Below, piece after piece: positions 37,001 through 46,148 of a stretch of 64,000 nt of DNA. The translations under genes and the position numbers were made by a program. Where the stretch lies: the NCBI RefSeq assembly GCF_001028625.1, contig NZ_CP011805.1:1736001-1800000 (forward strand). The letters are read 5' to 3'. The first letter of the stretch is position 1, and the number at the start of each line of letters is the position of its first letter. This DNA comes from Pelagerythrobacter marensis. GTDB lineage: Bacteria > Pseudomonadota > Alphaproteobacteria > Sphingomonadales > Sphingomonadaceae. The notes below the pieces were generated by a model. That model ran no database searches. It was not told the origin of the DNA and saw only the letters and a list, made by a program, of their open reading frames with translations.

Positions 37001-40000
37001 CGTTGATCGTTGCCAGCCGCTCGGGGTTCGCGCGCAGGGCGGCCATTGCATCGACAGCCTCGCTATCGCGCAGGAATTCCGCCCGCGATCCGGCCGATAC
37101 GTGCAGAACCGCGCCCATATCCAGCTCGCCGTGAACGAATTCGTCGTCGCCGGTGTAGCTCGATCCCTTGTCGTCCACGAACAGGCCGAACGCCGGCGAC
37201 AGGGTATAGCTTTCGGTCGGAGAGGTCAGTTCGCCCGTCGCCTCGATCACGGAACCGGACTTGACCGACACTTCCTGCAGCGCGGCAAGGATCAGGTCCT
37301 GGCCCGAAAGCGTGGTTCCGGCCGTATCGACCACCACTTCGTGTGCGGAAACGTCGATTGCCGTCCCGCTTTCGGTCTGTTTGCGCAGCCCGCCGAGCAG
37401 CAGGCTCTCGACCCCGAAACTCACCAGCCGTTCGGCATCGATCTGCAGATAGCCTTCATAATCCGTCAGGTCGGTGCCAGCTCCGGTGACGACCATCCGG
37501 GCGGACGAGATATCGGCATAGCCGCCCTTGCCGCCTTCGGCCGCGGCTGCTTCGACCGTGCCGTCCAGCGTCAGCGACGAGCCGGCGACGAGAGTCAGAC
37601 CGCCTGCATCGAGCGGAGTGCGCGGGAGCGATTCCACGTCCAGATTGCGGCGCCGGGCGGCCTGGAGGAACGCCTCGGAATCGAAATAGGTCGTCGCGCT
37701 GGCAATATTGTACTGCGTGCGCTGCGCCAGGACGTCGCCGTCCATCACCAGGAACCCGGTATTGAACCGGTCGCGATATTGCCGCGACCCGTCGGGCGCG
37801 GCGGTGAAACGATAGCCCGCCTGAATGATCGAACCATCCGCCTTCGGTGCCGAAGTGCCCAGCGCCATGTGCGAATGGTCGCCGTACTGGTGCTTCGCCG
37901 TGACGCGATATGCACCCGGGAGGCTGGCGTATTCCGCCGGCAGGAGCGTGTATTCACCCGCGGGCAGGCCGCCTTCGGCCTCGGACAGGTAGATCTTGCC
38001 CAGGCTCTGCACATCGTATCCGCTGCCCGTGCCGAGCGGCGTCACATCGGCATCGTAGCCCGGAATGATGGCATAGACTTGCGATGAATCGGCCACCCAG
38101 CGGTGATCGTCGTCGCGGTAGCCGGTCAGCCAGTCCCGCGATCCGCCCACACCGGGCACGAATTCGCTCGCGACCAGGTCGCCGCCGGCGGAGATGTCCA
38201 CCACTGCGCCTTCGGCAAAATCGATCGTGTCGGCTTCCAGGTTGATCTCGCGATCGGGCAGATAGGCCAGTTCCCGCCGGGTGAACGGATCGACCCAGGT
38301 ATCGCCGTTCTGCAGGCGTCCATAGGGGATCGTGTTGCCGTCGGCAGAAACCGACGTGATGCTGCCGGGCAGCAGCGTGATCGTGCCGGCCCCTTCGCTG
38401 CTGTCGTCGACCGCATCGAAAGTGATCGATCCCAGCGGGGATCGCACGATACCGCCCTGTTCGATCCGCGGGGCACGCAGGGTCAGGCTGGCCGCCCCTT
38501 CGAGCGGGGTCCTGTTGATCTGCGTCCCGGCGTCGGGCCCCGCGATGGCAAGGGTGCCGCCCGCTTCCACCGTGAAGATGCGTCCCGAAGCGGTATAGAC
38601 CTGGTCGGCCTTCAACTGGAGATTGCCGCCCGCGATCAGCGCGCCTTCGGGCGCCGCGTACTCCTGGATGATATGGGTCGGGGAGAAACGCAGGTCGCCC
38701 TCGCTCGCCAGCGACACATCGGCAAAGCCCTTGAATTCGGCGGAGGTGACGTCGATCAACTGGCCCGCTTCGGCGCCGAAGCGGGTGCCCTCCGCATCGT
38801 CGGACACGCCCATTTCGACCAGCGCGGCAGCAAAGCGATCTTCGTCGATCTTCATCGAAACGCCGCCGGCCGTGCCGCGATCGGTGATACGGACGCGGTT
38901 GGCCGACATGGTGAAGTCCGCGTCATCGAGACCGTAGAGCCGGGGTGCGGACAGCACGATCTCGTCGATCAGATAGCTGCCATCGCCGGCCTTGCCGCCC
39001 AGGTGCGATTCACCGGCGAAGACGATCGCGCTGCCGGCATAGACTTCCACCCCGGCGAACCCGCCGCTGGCAAGGTTGCTGGGCGACAGGTTCATCGTCC
39101 CCGCAGTCTCGGGCAGATCGGGCAGGGTGTAGCCGAGCCCCTCGTAAAGCGGGAAGAACGCCGGATCGACTTCGGGCAAGTCGCCGTAATCGATCGCCCC
39201 GCTGCTTTCCCCTTCGCCGATATAGAGGACAGGTGCCGGGACCATCGCCTGAGCCTCGTGATAGGCTTCGAAGGCCGCGACGACCTCGTCGACGTCGGGC
39301 AGGAACGTCCCTTCGGCGAAATCGGGAACGTTGTGCAGGTTGCTGCGCGACCAGTCGATCGTCGACAGGTCGATGCCGGCGAGGCCCTGAACGGCGCTGC
39401 CGTCCTTCTTGTAGTACCAGGCCCCGCTCAGCTTGTTGCGCATGGCGCTGCCGAAGAAATTCGTCAGGGCGTCGTAGTCCGGCCCTTTCCATTGCAGGCG
39501 GAACGTCCCCCCGCGGGCGCCCTCGCCCCCGGCAGCGGCACGGAAAACGGCGCCGCTGACATCGATATCGCTGCCATAGAGGCTGATCAGCCCGCCATCC
39601 GAAGCGATCGAGCGCTCGCGGAACGTCGTACCGCCATCGGCACGCACCGGAACGTGCAGGCGGCCGCTGGTGCCGGAGATATCGAAAATCGCACCTTCGG
39701 CCACCGTCAGCGGGCCCAGATTGCGGATCTCGCCGCCGTTCAGGACCTCTCCCAGCAGGATCTCTTCGCCATTGGCCCGCACGCGGCGGTCGGTGATGCG
39801 CACCGCCCCCGGTGCCAGCACCCGCGCCGTGGCATCGACGTGCCCGCCAAGCGTGATCGTCCCTGCCGGCGCGATCAGGCTGCCTGCAAGGATACCGTCG
39901 AAGAAGATCTCGCCGCCCGGATTGACCTCCAGGCTCGATTGCGCGTCGAGCGTGATGCGCCCGCCTTCGGATGTGCCGTGCGGGGCCAGGCTGACGACCC

Positions 40001-43000
40001 CGATCTGGTTGTAGGCATCGGAATAAGGAATCCCGCTGAACGCCAGAAGCGCACCGTTGCGAACGTCCTTCGCCCGCTGGCCCGGCTCGACGTAGCCGAT
40101 TTCGGTCACATCGCGGATGTCGGTCCCGGATTCGGCCAGCCACGCTTCCGGCACGCCGTTCTCCAGCGTGGCAGCCTTCAGCTGCATCGTGGCCTTGGTC
40201 GCCTTCAGATGGGTGCCCGGGGTCAGGCCGATCTTCGGTGCGTTGAGGTAGATGCCCGAAAACGGCATCGCCTCGAACAGGGCCGGATCGATCCGCGCGA
40301 CGATGTTCCGCTCGGCCGCATCGTCAGGCAGCGTGTCGCCGATATAGAGCTCGCCACTGCTTTCGAGGGCAAAGACGCCGTTGCCGCCGAGGCCAAGCGA
40401 GCGCGCATTGAACGCGCCCGACAGATCGACCTTGTTGTCCAGCGCCATGTAGTTGCGGATATTGATGTCGCCGCCGGTCCCCGCGGTCAGTTCGCCTTCG
40501 CGGTTCAGGAAGCCGCCGCCGTCAGCATTGAAATAGACCGTTTCGGGCAGGATGAATTCGTAAGTGCCGTCATCCGGCGTGTTGATCTGGCCGGCGCGGA
40601 AGGCGGTGATCAGAATATCGCCGCCGTGTACGATCGGCCGCCCGGCCAGCGGGCGGTAATCCTGCAGTTCGTAGTCGGAATGCCACTTCGCGCTGGTGTC
40701 GATGAAACTGTCGTCGGAAAAGACGATTCCCTGCCCCCGCAGGGCAACGTCGCCGCCGTTGGACGTGATCGATCCGCCGAAATACATGGAACTGGTGCCG
40801 ATCAGGTTGAACGTCGCGCCATTGGCGAAGTTCAGGTCCACCCCGTCTTCCAGCACGATATACTGGTTGTCGTATCCATCGTCGGCAGTCTCGGAAAAGC
40901 TGCCGCCCGCACGCAGGTGGAGCTGCGTGATGTCGTAGCGGCCCATCGTCGACCGCTCGAACATGTCCTGCGAAATCAGCGTAAGGTTGCCCTTGCCGTC
41001 CGATGTGCCTTCGCGTTCCTCCTCTTCGCCGAAGATATCGCCATAAACGCCGGTCAGGCTGTCATCGAAGCCGAAATCCATGCCCAGTTCGGCCAGGGTC
41101 TGCGCGATCAGGACGCGGGTGCTGATATATTCGGAATCGAACTCGTTCTCTTCATTGATGATCAGCGCCCCGGCATCGGGCATATTGGTGCGCTGATACT
41201 TGCCGACCGTCACCTCGCCCCGGAAGGTGCCCTGATAGACCCCGTCGGGCGCCCAGATCTTGACCTGGCCCGCATTGCCGCCTTCGACGTAGCTTTCTTC
41301 GTAGCGCCCACGCGAGGATGACATGAGCGGAACGTAGTACGTCCGCTGCTTGCCCCATTTCGTGTCGTAATCGACCCACTGATCGGCGAGGCCCATGTAA
41401 ACCTCGTCCGGGTCGGCCTCGCGAATGTCGATCACCGTCCCGTCGAGCCGGCGGAGCATCGTGGTGTAGACGTAGCCGGCATCGTAAGTGATCGAACCGC
41501 CCGAAACGTCGATTACCGAACCGGACTTCAGGATCAGGTCGTCGCCCGCGGCGATCGTGAGCGATCCGCCATCCACGATCATCTGGTCGAGCGTCAGCTG
41601 GTTGAGATTGTCGAAGCTCTCCCAGTCCACGACGTTTGTGCCGTAACGGCGATCGACGCTGATTTCCTTGCGATAGAGCGGTCCGCCATCCTGAACGGGC
41701 GAGTCCTTGAGCTGGGCGACGAAGACTTTGCCCGTCACCTGATGGTAGCCCATCTTACGGCTGACTTCCCACCCCGACAGGTCGATCGTCGCCCCGGCGT
41801 CCATCATCAGGCGCGAACCGTCCTGGCTATTGCCGTTGCCGCTAGCCCCCAGCGGGCTGAGCACCGTCGCATCGGCATCGGCGTAGAATTCCGCCTTGCC
41901 CGAAGGCAGATAAACCAGCGAATCCTCGCGGAAGTGGAGCTTGCCGCCGGCGACGTGGATGCTGCCCACCGACTGGTTGCCTTCGGTCAGCGGCAGCTTG
42001 TCGTCGCTCTCCAGATCGGGGGTGACCTGGGTAAGACTACCCTTGCCGAACACGATCGTGCCGTTGCCGGCCATCGGCCGCGTGATTTCCAGCGTGGAGG
42101 GCACGGCAGCGTCCTGCATCAGGGCGTGCATCGTTATCCCGGCGCGGAAGTTCGCCGTAGAGGTCAGCGTGATCGCACCGTTCTGTTCGATGGTCCAGCC
42201 ACGCAGGTCCACGTCGCTGCCGCCTGTGCCGTTGATCACGCCGTTGTTGCGAACTGCAAATCCATACTTGTTCGCGCGATCGATCCGGGTCGCGTCGATA
42301 TACTGGAGGATGATGTTGTCATCGCCTTCCGCCGCCATCTGGCGCGCGACATCCGAAGGCAGAATATCGCCTGCCGCGTATTCTCCCCCGCCGGCCTTGC
42401 CCCCTGTGATCGCATTGACGAAATCGACCCACTCGGCCGGAATTTCGCTGTCGGTCGGCAGCGTCTTGCGCGTTTCGGGGTCGCGCGCCCAGACGAGAAA
42501 CGGCAGAGCATAGCTGCGCGAGCTCATGTAGCTGGGCCGGATATCCAGCGCGTTGTGGACGCTGGTGTAGATATCCAGCTTGGCATCGTTGCCCGGCGCG
42601 CGCTGGATGAAGACGTTCTCCCCCGCTGCCAGCACGACCTGCCCTTCGTCGCGAACGTCGAGCGTGCCGTTGTTCGTGACATGGGGGCCGAACAGCATGA
42701 TCTTGCCCTGATCGGCAGTCGCGATCCGTCCCTTGCTGCCGACGGTCACGCCATAAAGCAGCGGATTGTCCCGATCGGAAACGACCGGCCCTTCCTCCAG
42801 CAGGTTGAGATAGCGGTTCGTCAGGCCATCGGGCGTCCGGTCCGGCGCACGGTCGGTGGCGTAGATCCAGTTGTTGCTGAAGGTCGGATCGAGCCTTCGG
42901 CTCGCAGCGAAGGCGTGGGAGATCAGGCCGTTTTCGATGAAGGCCTGGTCGCGAATATCGAGCGCGGAGGCGATGACCTGCCCCGCCTCGATCGAACCGT

Positions 43001-44024
43001 TGATCGCGAGGCCGTCCCGCGCGATCAGCATGATCCCCTGGTCGGCCCGCACCGTCCCGTCGATCCGGGCCACGCCGCCGCCGAGATGGCGATTGATCGC
43101 GGTCCAGCCTTCACCTTCCTGGCGCAGCGTCAGGCTCTTGCCCGCAGCGAGGTTGAGGTCGCTCCAGTTCACGATCGCCCGCTCGCGCCCCTGGGTGAGG
43201 GTCACGTTGTCCGCGGTGACATCAATGTCGGCGATGCCCTGGGTCAGGAAATAGCGGTCGGCATCGATCTCGACGTTCTCGCCGATATCGAAGCCGGTAT
43301 CGTCTTCGATCGCGACGATCCCTTGCGCGCTGATCGTGCCGTCGATCGCGGCATCGGCCGCGCCGAGATCGCGGTTGATGACGAGCCAGTCCGACGATTG
43401 CTGTTCGAAGCGGAGAAGTTCGCCGGTATCGACCCTGAACTTCTGCCAGTCGAGCACCGCCTTGGCGCTGCTCTGAACGAAAGTCGTCGTGTCGCCGTCG
43501 ACGTCAACGTCGCTGATGCCGGAACCGACGACCAACTGGCGGGTGTTGACCTGGGCGTCCTCGCCGATCAGCACGCCGTTGTCGTTGAAGATATAGACCG
43601 AACCGATCGCCCGGATCTCGCCATCGATCCGGCTTTCGTGTTCACCGTGGACGCGGTTGATCACCAGCCAGTCGGGCGATTGCTGCTGGAACTCCAGAAT
43701 CTCCTGAGTCTTGAGGCGGAAATCTTCCCAGTCGAGCACCGCCTTGGCCTTGGTCTGCTCGATCGTCATCAGATGGCGATCGCCCTCCATCCCGATGACC
43801 GGACGGTTCGCGCCGTCCCACACCGACATCTGGCCGTTCGGCCCGATCGTCCGCCCTGCCTGCATGCCCACCATCGTGCCGAACGGCGGATCGACCGCAG
43901 GCGGTGCAGTCTGCGCCGATGCCACCGACGCGAAAGCCCCCGTCACTGCGAGCGCGAAGAGGCTCGATCCCAGCTTCAGCTTGTTGACGGAAGGATGTTT
44001 GGATGCAGTGGCGTTCACGGACAT
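31008..44024 (-). CDS. Giant filamentous-haemagglutinin-type TpsA exoprotein with C-terminal STN domain
   Basis: A 4338-residue exported adhesin of the two-partner secretion type. An N-terminal signal peptide ends near ASA at about residue 38. The TPS/haemagglutination region (about 50-370) contains three related segments (DWEDFRLK...DWLVINR, DWQKFRVD...DWLVINR, NWSDLNLA...WTAINR). Most of the protein is a predicted beta-helix rich in Gly, Asp and Ala repeats. A DUF3739-like region occupies roughly 3500-4150 and includes two copies of a NYxRxLQGLxPL segment. The last 80 residues (about 4260-4338, from EFDIPQGRMETTLRAIARA to the end) match an STN domain, which normally sits at the N-terminus of FecA-type receptors and secretins. 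It is the last gene of the locus that starts with sigma/FecR and includes its transporter TpsB. Confidence 0.9.
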   Translation of the reverse strand: MSVNATASKHPSVNKLKLGSSLFALAVTGAFASVASAQTAPPAVDPPFGTMVGMQAGRTIGPNGQMSVWDGANRPVIGMEGDRHLMTIEQTKAKAVLDWEDFRLKTQEILEFQQQSPDWLVINRVHGEHESRIDGEIRAIGSVYIFNDNGVLIGEDAQVNTRQLVVGSGISDVDVDGDTTTFVQSSAKAVLDWQKFRVDTGELLRFEQQSSDWLVINRDLGAADAAIDGTISAQGIVAIEDDTGFDIGENVEIDADRYFLTQGIADIDVTADNVTLTQGRERAIVNWSDLNLAAGKSLTLRQEGEGWTAINRHLGGGVARIDGTVRADQGIMLIARDGLAINGSIEAGQVIASALDIRDQAFIENGLISHAFAASRRLDPTFSNNWIYATDRAPDRTPDGLTNRYLNLLEEGPVVSDRDNPLLYGVTVGSKGRIATADQGKIMLFGPHVTNNGTLDVRDEGQVVLAAGENVFIQRAPGNDAKLDIYTSVHNALDIRPSYMSSRSYALPFLVWARDPETRKTLPTDSEIPAEWVDFVNAITGGKAGGGEYAAGDILPSDVARQMAAEGDDNIILQYIDATRIDRANKYGFAVRNNGVINGTGGSDVDLRGWTIEQNGAITLTSTANFRAGITMHALMQDAAVPSTLEITRPMAGNGTIVFGKGSLTQVTPDLESDDKLPLTEGNQSVGSIHVAGGKLHFREDSLVYLPSGKAEFYADADATVLSPLGASGNGNSQDGSRLMMDAGATIDLSGWEVSRKMGYHQVTGKVFVAQLKDSPVQDGGPLYRKEISVDRRYGTNVVDWESFDNLNQLTLDQMIVDGGSLTIAAGDDLILKSGSVIDVSGGSITYDAGYVYTTMLRRLDGTVIDIREADPDEVYMGLADQWVDYDTKWGKQRTYYVPLMSSSRGRYEESYVEGGNAGQVKIWAPDGVYQGTFRGEVTVGKYQRTNMPDAGALIINEENEFDSEYISTRVLIAQTLAELGMDFGFDDSLTGVYGDIFGEEEEREGTSDGKGNLTLISQDMFERSTMGRYDITQLHLRAGGSFSETADDGYDNQYIVLEDGVDLNFANGATFNLIGTSSMYFGGSITSNGGDVALRGQGIVFSDDSFIDTSAKWHSDYELQDYRPLAGRPIVHGGDILITAFRAGQINTPDDGTYEFILPETVYFNADGGGFLNREGELTAGTGGDINIRNYMALDNKVDLSGAFNARSLGLGGNGVFALESSGELYIGDTLPDDAAERNIVARIDPALFEAMPFSGIYLNAPKIGLTPGTHLKATKATMQLKAATLENGVPEAWLAESGTDIRDVTEIGYVEPGQRAKDVRNGALLAFSGIPYSDAYNQIGVVSLAPHGTSEGGRITLDAQSSLEVNPGGEIFFDGILAGSLIAPAGTITLGGHVDATARVLAPGAVRITDRRVRANGEEILLGEVLNGGEIRNLGPLTVAEGAIFDISGTSGRLHVPVRADGGTTFRERSIASDGGLISLYGSDIDVSGAVFRAAAGGEGARGGTFRLQWKGPDYDALTNFFGSAMRNKLSGAWYYKKDGSAVQGLAGIDLSTIDWSRSNLHNVPDFAEGTFLPDVDEVVAAFEAYHEAQAMVPAPVLYIGEGESSGAIDYGDLPEVDPAFFPLYEGLGYTLPDLPETAGTMNLSPSNLASGGFAGVEVYAGSAIVFAGESHLGGKAGDGSYLIDEIVLSAPRLYGLDDADFTMSANRVRITDRGTAGGVSMKIDEDRFAAALVEMGVSDDAEGTRFGAEAGQLIDVTSAEFKGFADVSLASEGDLRFSPTHIIQEYAAPEGALIAGGNLQLKADQVYTASGRIFTVEAGGTLAIAGPDAGTQINRTPLEGAASLTLRAPRIEQGGIVRSPLGSITFDAVDDSSEGAGTITLLPGSITSVSADGNTIPYGRLQNGDTWVDPFTRRELAYLPDREINLEADTIDFAEGAVVDISAGGDLVASEFVPGVGGSRDWLTGYRDDDHRWVADSSQVYAIIPGYDADVTPLGTGSGYDVQSLGKIYLSEAEGGLPAGEYTLLPAEYASLPGAYRVTAKHQYGDHSHMALGTSAPKADGSIIQAGYRFTAAPDGSRQYRDRFNTGFLVMDGDVLAQRTQYNIASATTYFDSEAFLQAARRRNLDVESLPRTPLDAGGLTLVAGSSLTLDGTVEAAAAEGGKGGYADISSARMVVTGAGTDLTDYEGYLQIDAERLVSFGVESLLLGGLRKQTESGTAIDVSAHEVVVDTAGTTLSGQDLILAALQEVSVKSGSVIEATGELTSPTESYTLSPAFGLFVDDKGSSYTGDDEFVHGELDMGAVLHVSAGSRAEFLRDSEAVDAMAALRANPERLATINAARAARGLAAIDATGGVLSIEGDAQLSGNALLLDGTRETTLAVGAALDAEQVSAAASQVSIGAAPEGTGGLVFGDGTGGLFASAQDVALKSYSSLDFYGSVDFAVEGDLTLDAREIRLLENEGGNAAISAQRLTLANSSGGEAEAAGGSASLLLTADEIALTGGMKAISGADSVTLRASERVVGRDTGGLAVPGSLTIEAGQLTVDSGDTLAIEAGGAIVLDSIGDPAEAANSLGATLSLTGASIANRGRIALHGGTVALRATQGDIALASGSAIDVSGTVFSIFDQQVGVNAGAVSLTADAGDVLQQNGALIDISGGEAADAGALAISVAQGRAVLDGTLKGSAGAGRSAGDFSLQIGELADFAGLNSALAEGGLNGRRAFEILRGDVILDGTTEVESLSVVANDGAMTVTGTVRTTGADGGRIALAASEGLALAAGSRLIAAAGEDGGSGGTVRIETAGRNGGVIAMAGGALIDVSGAEDQGGTVHFRAPQIGADDIAIDALAGEIRGADKAVAEAFRIYDNVGTIDGDLAALVGGDATAFMDAALANGVADRLGDATLVPGIEIRNDGDIELVENWDLSGLRFGPDQVAGILSLRATGDVLVNADLADDMAGGWNWGVNLVAGANPESPSVLGVLAPGLLADGKGSVVIGGVADKIDFVTLDPSDYDLSVIVGDPEAPDFSAGAFNLYFTAIALVNAGELPSSVGSQLNNIAGNASGYEEMLALMSEYLLDEHPNAFARSPAYGDEYQNLEALIDAQFIDRIADADKAEYRAIGYGPNGYHDGNATGREAFQRLVRFLGAGYPDIFRNVVLDVPTSPVAAAPYYLRVNGQESELRYVNPDGSLGAELDRDFATGFYYYFDDGGEKHLVRYDEGASDYADTDVYARAKHPWIMRERYQGEGDYYRGKVQTYDPVGYSIVAGTVNVAAARDLLLEQRPSSIRTSGAGGDIQIVVGRDIAAHDAVAKTVVTDIMTDGRASIDAGGAIHNLTVAAHDLAVRAGGDIAGGIYQATGQGIVTTGGSIVAGSEVKTYNDDFFTGDPQAPYADCNITSDRCHWDLDPTDVLRGYPLHAFFDAGEAGTLRVEAAGDLHVEAAYGGADASVAFYSAGGDISAWNNDYNIVSAAMHNGAGMPYYLDANEGINAPLSDEGQIWAGTVSMIAAGGDVNVEGGFRMTPAQHGNLDILARGNVRIGHYDRFEDAVPIDGQSARDHAWRLATHQNNYRSTLLGIYMMSPIKDDGVYWVDSYYQDIYGTLGERHLMLHEGDLVPSRIYAAEGDLVTIGGITSTEQLWMKAGGDVYFPNALIQHNNPGDVSQVTAGGGIYFGTFHETGDIYLGYGSQLHVRGPGAFEIEAGGDLWIPSNSEGITTDILYDVARSGFGGYVNVPLDPNMKAADIAISVGYNEQPAYADFESAYFDPANIGTMEDYLLAEAGDGERLPIYLFDRFYARGNGSGAELVDERLAGGFVNYIRSLQGLDPLAEQSAQQAYLDQAWDYWVHLPAGQETPFDALVPRYSAREAAEQGANGAFFVPERREGLVNYVRGLQGLEPLETVAEQRDYMNDALQYWEGLDTVYKTPFYRSVLFLELRTASREANDPDSDRQGSVGRGYTAIGTLYPGAEKEAEEDEGRWQGNFETFASRVLSNNGGNVSVVVPGGFFRLASAAASAEQTGQPSDTNIQGDALRAGVVTQGGGEVNILTHGDTDVNQSRVLTTQGGNILMWSSYGNIAAGNGAKTSLSPPYYNRAVDEIANLTRSPAGLPTGAGIGTLATTAGVAPADIDLVANHGIIDAGDAGIRVSGNLNVFAIEILGADNIDVIGRTTGLPETPAAPPTSLDVDDAGSKALQGGDALKETLESVRRGSAVVTPSIIEVRVTGYGEDACDGEEKRCEPVAQGSPTGRSRTSAPEIAMLATSAGNPANLEFDIPQGRMETTLRAIARASGLNIVYNDPSIDQAMARPVRGRMTVEQALQELVRRKGLEPVRVDSRTIMLRPKVS

Positions 44025-44066
44025 GTCTTGAGCCTCTGTGGTATGGCTGGAACCGGCGATGCCGAC

Positions 44067-44507
44067 TTATTCGGCCTGGTCTGACGTTTGCTGTTGCGCC
44101 TCGAGCGCGGTTTCCAGCGAGCCTGGGAATATGCGGGCCTGGTGCGCGCGATCGTGGAAATCCTGCCGCAGGTTCTCCATCTCCACGCGCTTGAGCTGGA
44201 GGAAGGGTTCTGCCGATCGCGGAGCGAGCCCCCGATCGATCACCTCCACCGCAATGGCGTAGAGTTCGCCGTTGCGTTCGCTCGCCAGGGCGAGCAGCGC
44301 CTGCTGGCGCGCGATCTCCTGCCTAAGCGACGCGACCTGCTGGCGGGCGTTCTGTTCGGCCTGCAGCGCGCGCTGGTAATCGGCCTGATCGCAGGCCGTC
44401 GGCTCCGGCCCTGCCCCGCCCTGATCCGCGGTCCGATCCGCAACCTGACCCTGCGCCACCCCGGGCGCAGCGATCAGGGCGAGTGCGACGATGAGCGCTC
44501 TTTTCAT
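44067..44507 (-). CDS. Small exported coiled-coil protein of unknown function
   Basis: A 146-residue protein with a clear signal peptide (MKRALIVALALIAAPGVAQG) and a predicted helical coiled coil from about residue 40 to 85 (ADYQRALQAEQNARQQVASL, then a heptad-like run). I do not recognise a family. Its position between the porin and the giant TpsA genes suggests a periplasmic accessory, for example a chaperone for the unfolded exoprotein, but this is inference. Confidence 0.75.
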   Translation of the reverse strand: MKRALIVALALIAAPGVAQGQVADRTADQGGAGPEPTACDQADYQRALQAEQNARQQVASLRQEIARQQALLALASERNGELYAIAVEVIDRGLAPRSAEPFLQLKRVEMENLRQDFHDRAHQARIFPGSLETALEAQQQTSDQAE

Positions 44508-44517
44508 GGCTCCCTCC

Positions 44518-46080
44518 TCAGAAACGGGTGTTCAGATCGATCTGCAGCACGTCGACCGAATAGGGCGCGCGCGAGATCGAGTTGGACGAGAGCCAGCGAA
44601 GGCCGAGCGAGGCATTGGTGTGGATGCCGATCGCTCCGCCCAGCTCGTAACCTTCCACATCGGTGCCACCGAGGCCGAAATCGGAGTCGGTAAAGATGTC
44701 GAGCACGGCATCGGTTTCGAGGTGGCGATAGCCGGCGAACAGGCGCCATTGCCCCCTTTCCGCAATCACCGGATGGCCGGCCTGGAAGCGCACCATCCAG
44801 CCCAGGTCGCCCGGTTCCACGCCCTCTCCGCCGTTGACGCCTTCTTCCTTGCGAAGTGCGGCAATCTCCGCCGGGTCGAGCGCGAGGTTCTTCACCACTT
44901 CGCCGGTCAGGGAAAATGTCAGGGGGCCGCTGCGGTAACCCGCCTTCAGCGTCCCGGCGACCAATTCGTATTCGGCAGCCAGCCCGGCCAAGGTCGTCAG
45001 GCCGTCGGTCCGGATGTTGAACAGCGAATTGCCCTTGGCAAGCGCGGCGGGGGCGCTCCAGTCGTTGATCCGCGAACCGTCGGGCGGATTCTTCAGGCTC
45101 TGGATATTGTCATAGTAGTAGTAGGCCGCGCCCGCCTCGACGAAATAGGGGCTGTCGGCATTGCCATAACGCGCCCCGATCTGCCCGGAATAGAGATAGG
45201 CATCGTCGAAGATCTCGCGTTCCTGAAGCGGGAACACGCCAGCAACCGCGCGCACACTGGCGTTCTCGCCCAAGGCATGCTCGCCAACCAGCGCGACGCC
45301 TTCGGGATTGATGTCTTCATCCCACACCAGATCGGTGGAGAAGAACGGGTTGGGCATGCGGCCCGCGATCAGGTGCGCGCCCGCGACCGGTTCAAAGTCA
45401 ACGAAGGCGCGATCGACCCACAGCTCGTCCCGGTCGAAGAAGTCGCCGAAGGTCGAATTGGTCGACACGGCGCCGGGCTCGTCGCCCGACGCGAAGCGCA
45501 GGCCAACCGACAGGCCTTTCGCAACATCGGCATCGATGGCGAGCCGCGCACGATAGCTGATCCGCTCGCGATCGACGGTCGAGTTCAGAAGAGGGAAACC
45601 ATCGGTGGTCGTGACCCCGCCCTGCCGGTTGATCGCGTTTGCATCGGGAAAGTACGGAAAGTTGCCCGCGGCGAAATTGTCGTACTGGCCGCGAATGCGC
45701 AGATCGCCCGAGATGGTCACGCCTTCGACCCATTTGGGCAGAGTGTTCGGCGCAACCCAGCCTTCCTGCCTGGCCGTGGCCACGACCCGCTCACCCACCT
45801 TGTCGGTAATGTCTTCCTGCAGAGCCTCGGGCACATAGGGGACATTGATGACATCCGATGCGGCGCGGCTCGCCTCGGCCGCAGCCTTGGCCTGCGCTTC
45901 CTGACGCGCCTGATCGAGGATGGTCTGCGCCTTTTCGAGCGGGATAACCCCCTCGTCGACCAAAAGCTGGAGCACTTTGACGCTTACGTCGTCGGAAGGC
46001 TGCGCCATGGCCGGGGCGGCCAGCAGGACTGTCGATGCAGCCGCAAGACCGCCAATCGCCGAATTCTTCCAGATCATCAT
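44518..46080 (-). CDS. Outer-membrane porin-like protein
   Basis: A 520-residue putative porin. A signal peptide (AIGGLAAASTVLLAAPAMAQ) is followed by a short helical segment (LLVDEGVIPLEKAQTILDQA) and a beta-barrel region with alternating aromatic strands, ending in NTRF with the terminal Phe typical of BAM substrates. GAGG lies three bases ahead of the ATG at 46080 and six ahead of a second ATG at 46077; either may be used. Homologues of this type are often called putative porin. Its place between the tpsB and tpsA genes suggests it belongs to the surface system. Confidence 0.82.
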   Translation of the reverse strand: MMIWKNSAIGGLAAASTVLLAAPAMAQPSDDVSVKVLQLLVDEGVIPLEKAQTILDQARQEAQAKAAAEASRAASDVINVPYVPEALQEDITDKVGERVVATARQEGWVAPNTLPKWVEGVTISGDLRIRGQYDNFAAGNFPYFPDANAINRQGGVTTTDGFPLLNSTVDRERISYRARLAIDADVAKGLSVGLRFASGDEPGAVSTNSTFGDFFDRDELWVDRAFVDFEPVAGAHLIAGRMPNPFFSTDLVWDEDINPEGVALVGEHALGENASVRAVAGVFPLQEREIFDDAYLYSGQIGARYGNADSPYFVEAGAAYYYYDNIQSLKNPPDGSRINDWSAPAALAKGNSLFNIRTDGLTTLAGLAAEYELVAGTLKAGYRSGPLTFSLTGEVVKNLALDPAEIAALRKEEGVNGGEGVEPGDLGWMVRFQAGHPVIAERGQWRLFAGYRHLETDAVLDIFTDSDFGLGGTDVEGYELGGAIGIHTNASLGLRWLSSNSISRAPYSVDVLQIDLNTRF

Positions 46081-46148
46081 GGACCTCATTAAAAAATTGC
46101 TTGAACTCAATATGTTGACGGGTGTGGCCGGCTGCCTTGCAGCACGCA

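Noticed and set aside
33618..41321. Two very long plus-strand reading frames (1489 and 1072 residues) opposite tpsA
   Set aside because: Antisense shadows with no recognisable domain; the minus-strand frame has signal peptide, repeats and STN domain.
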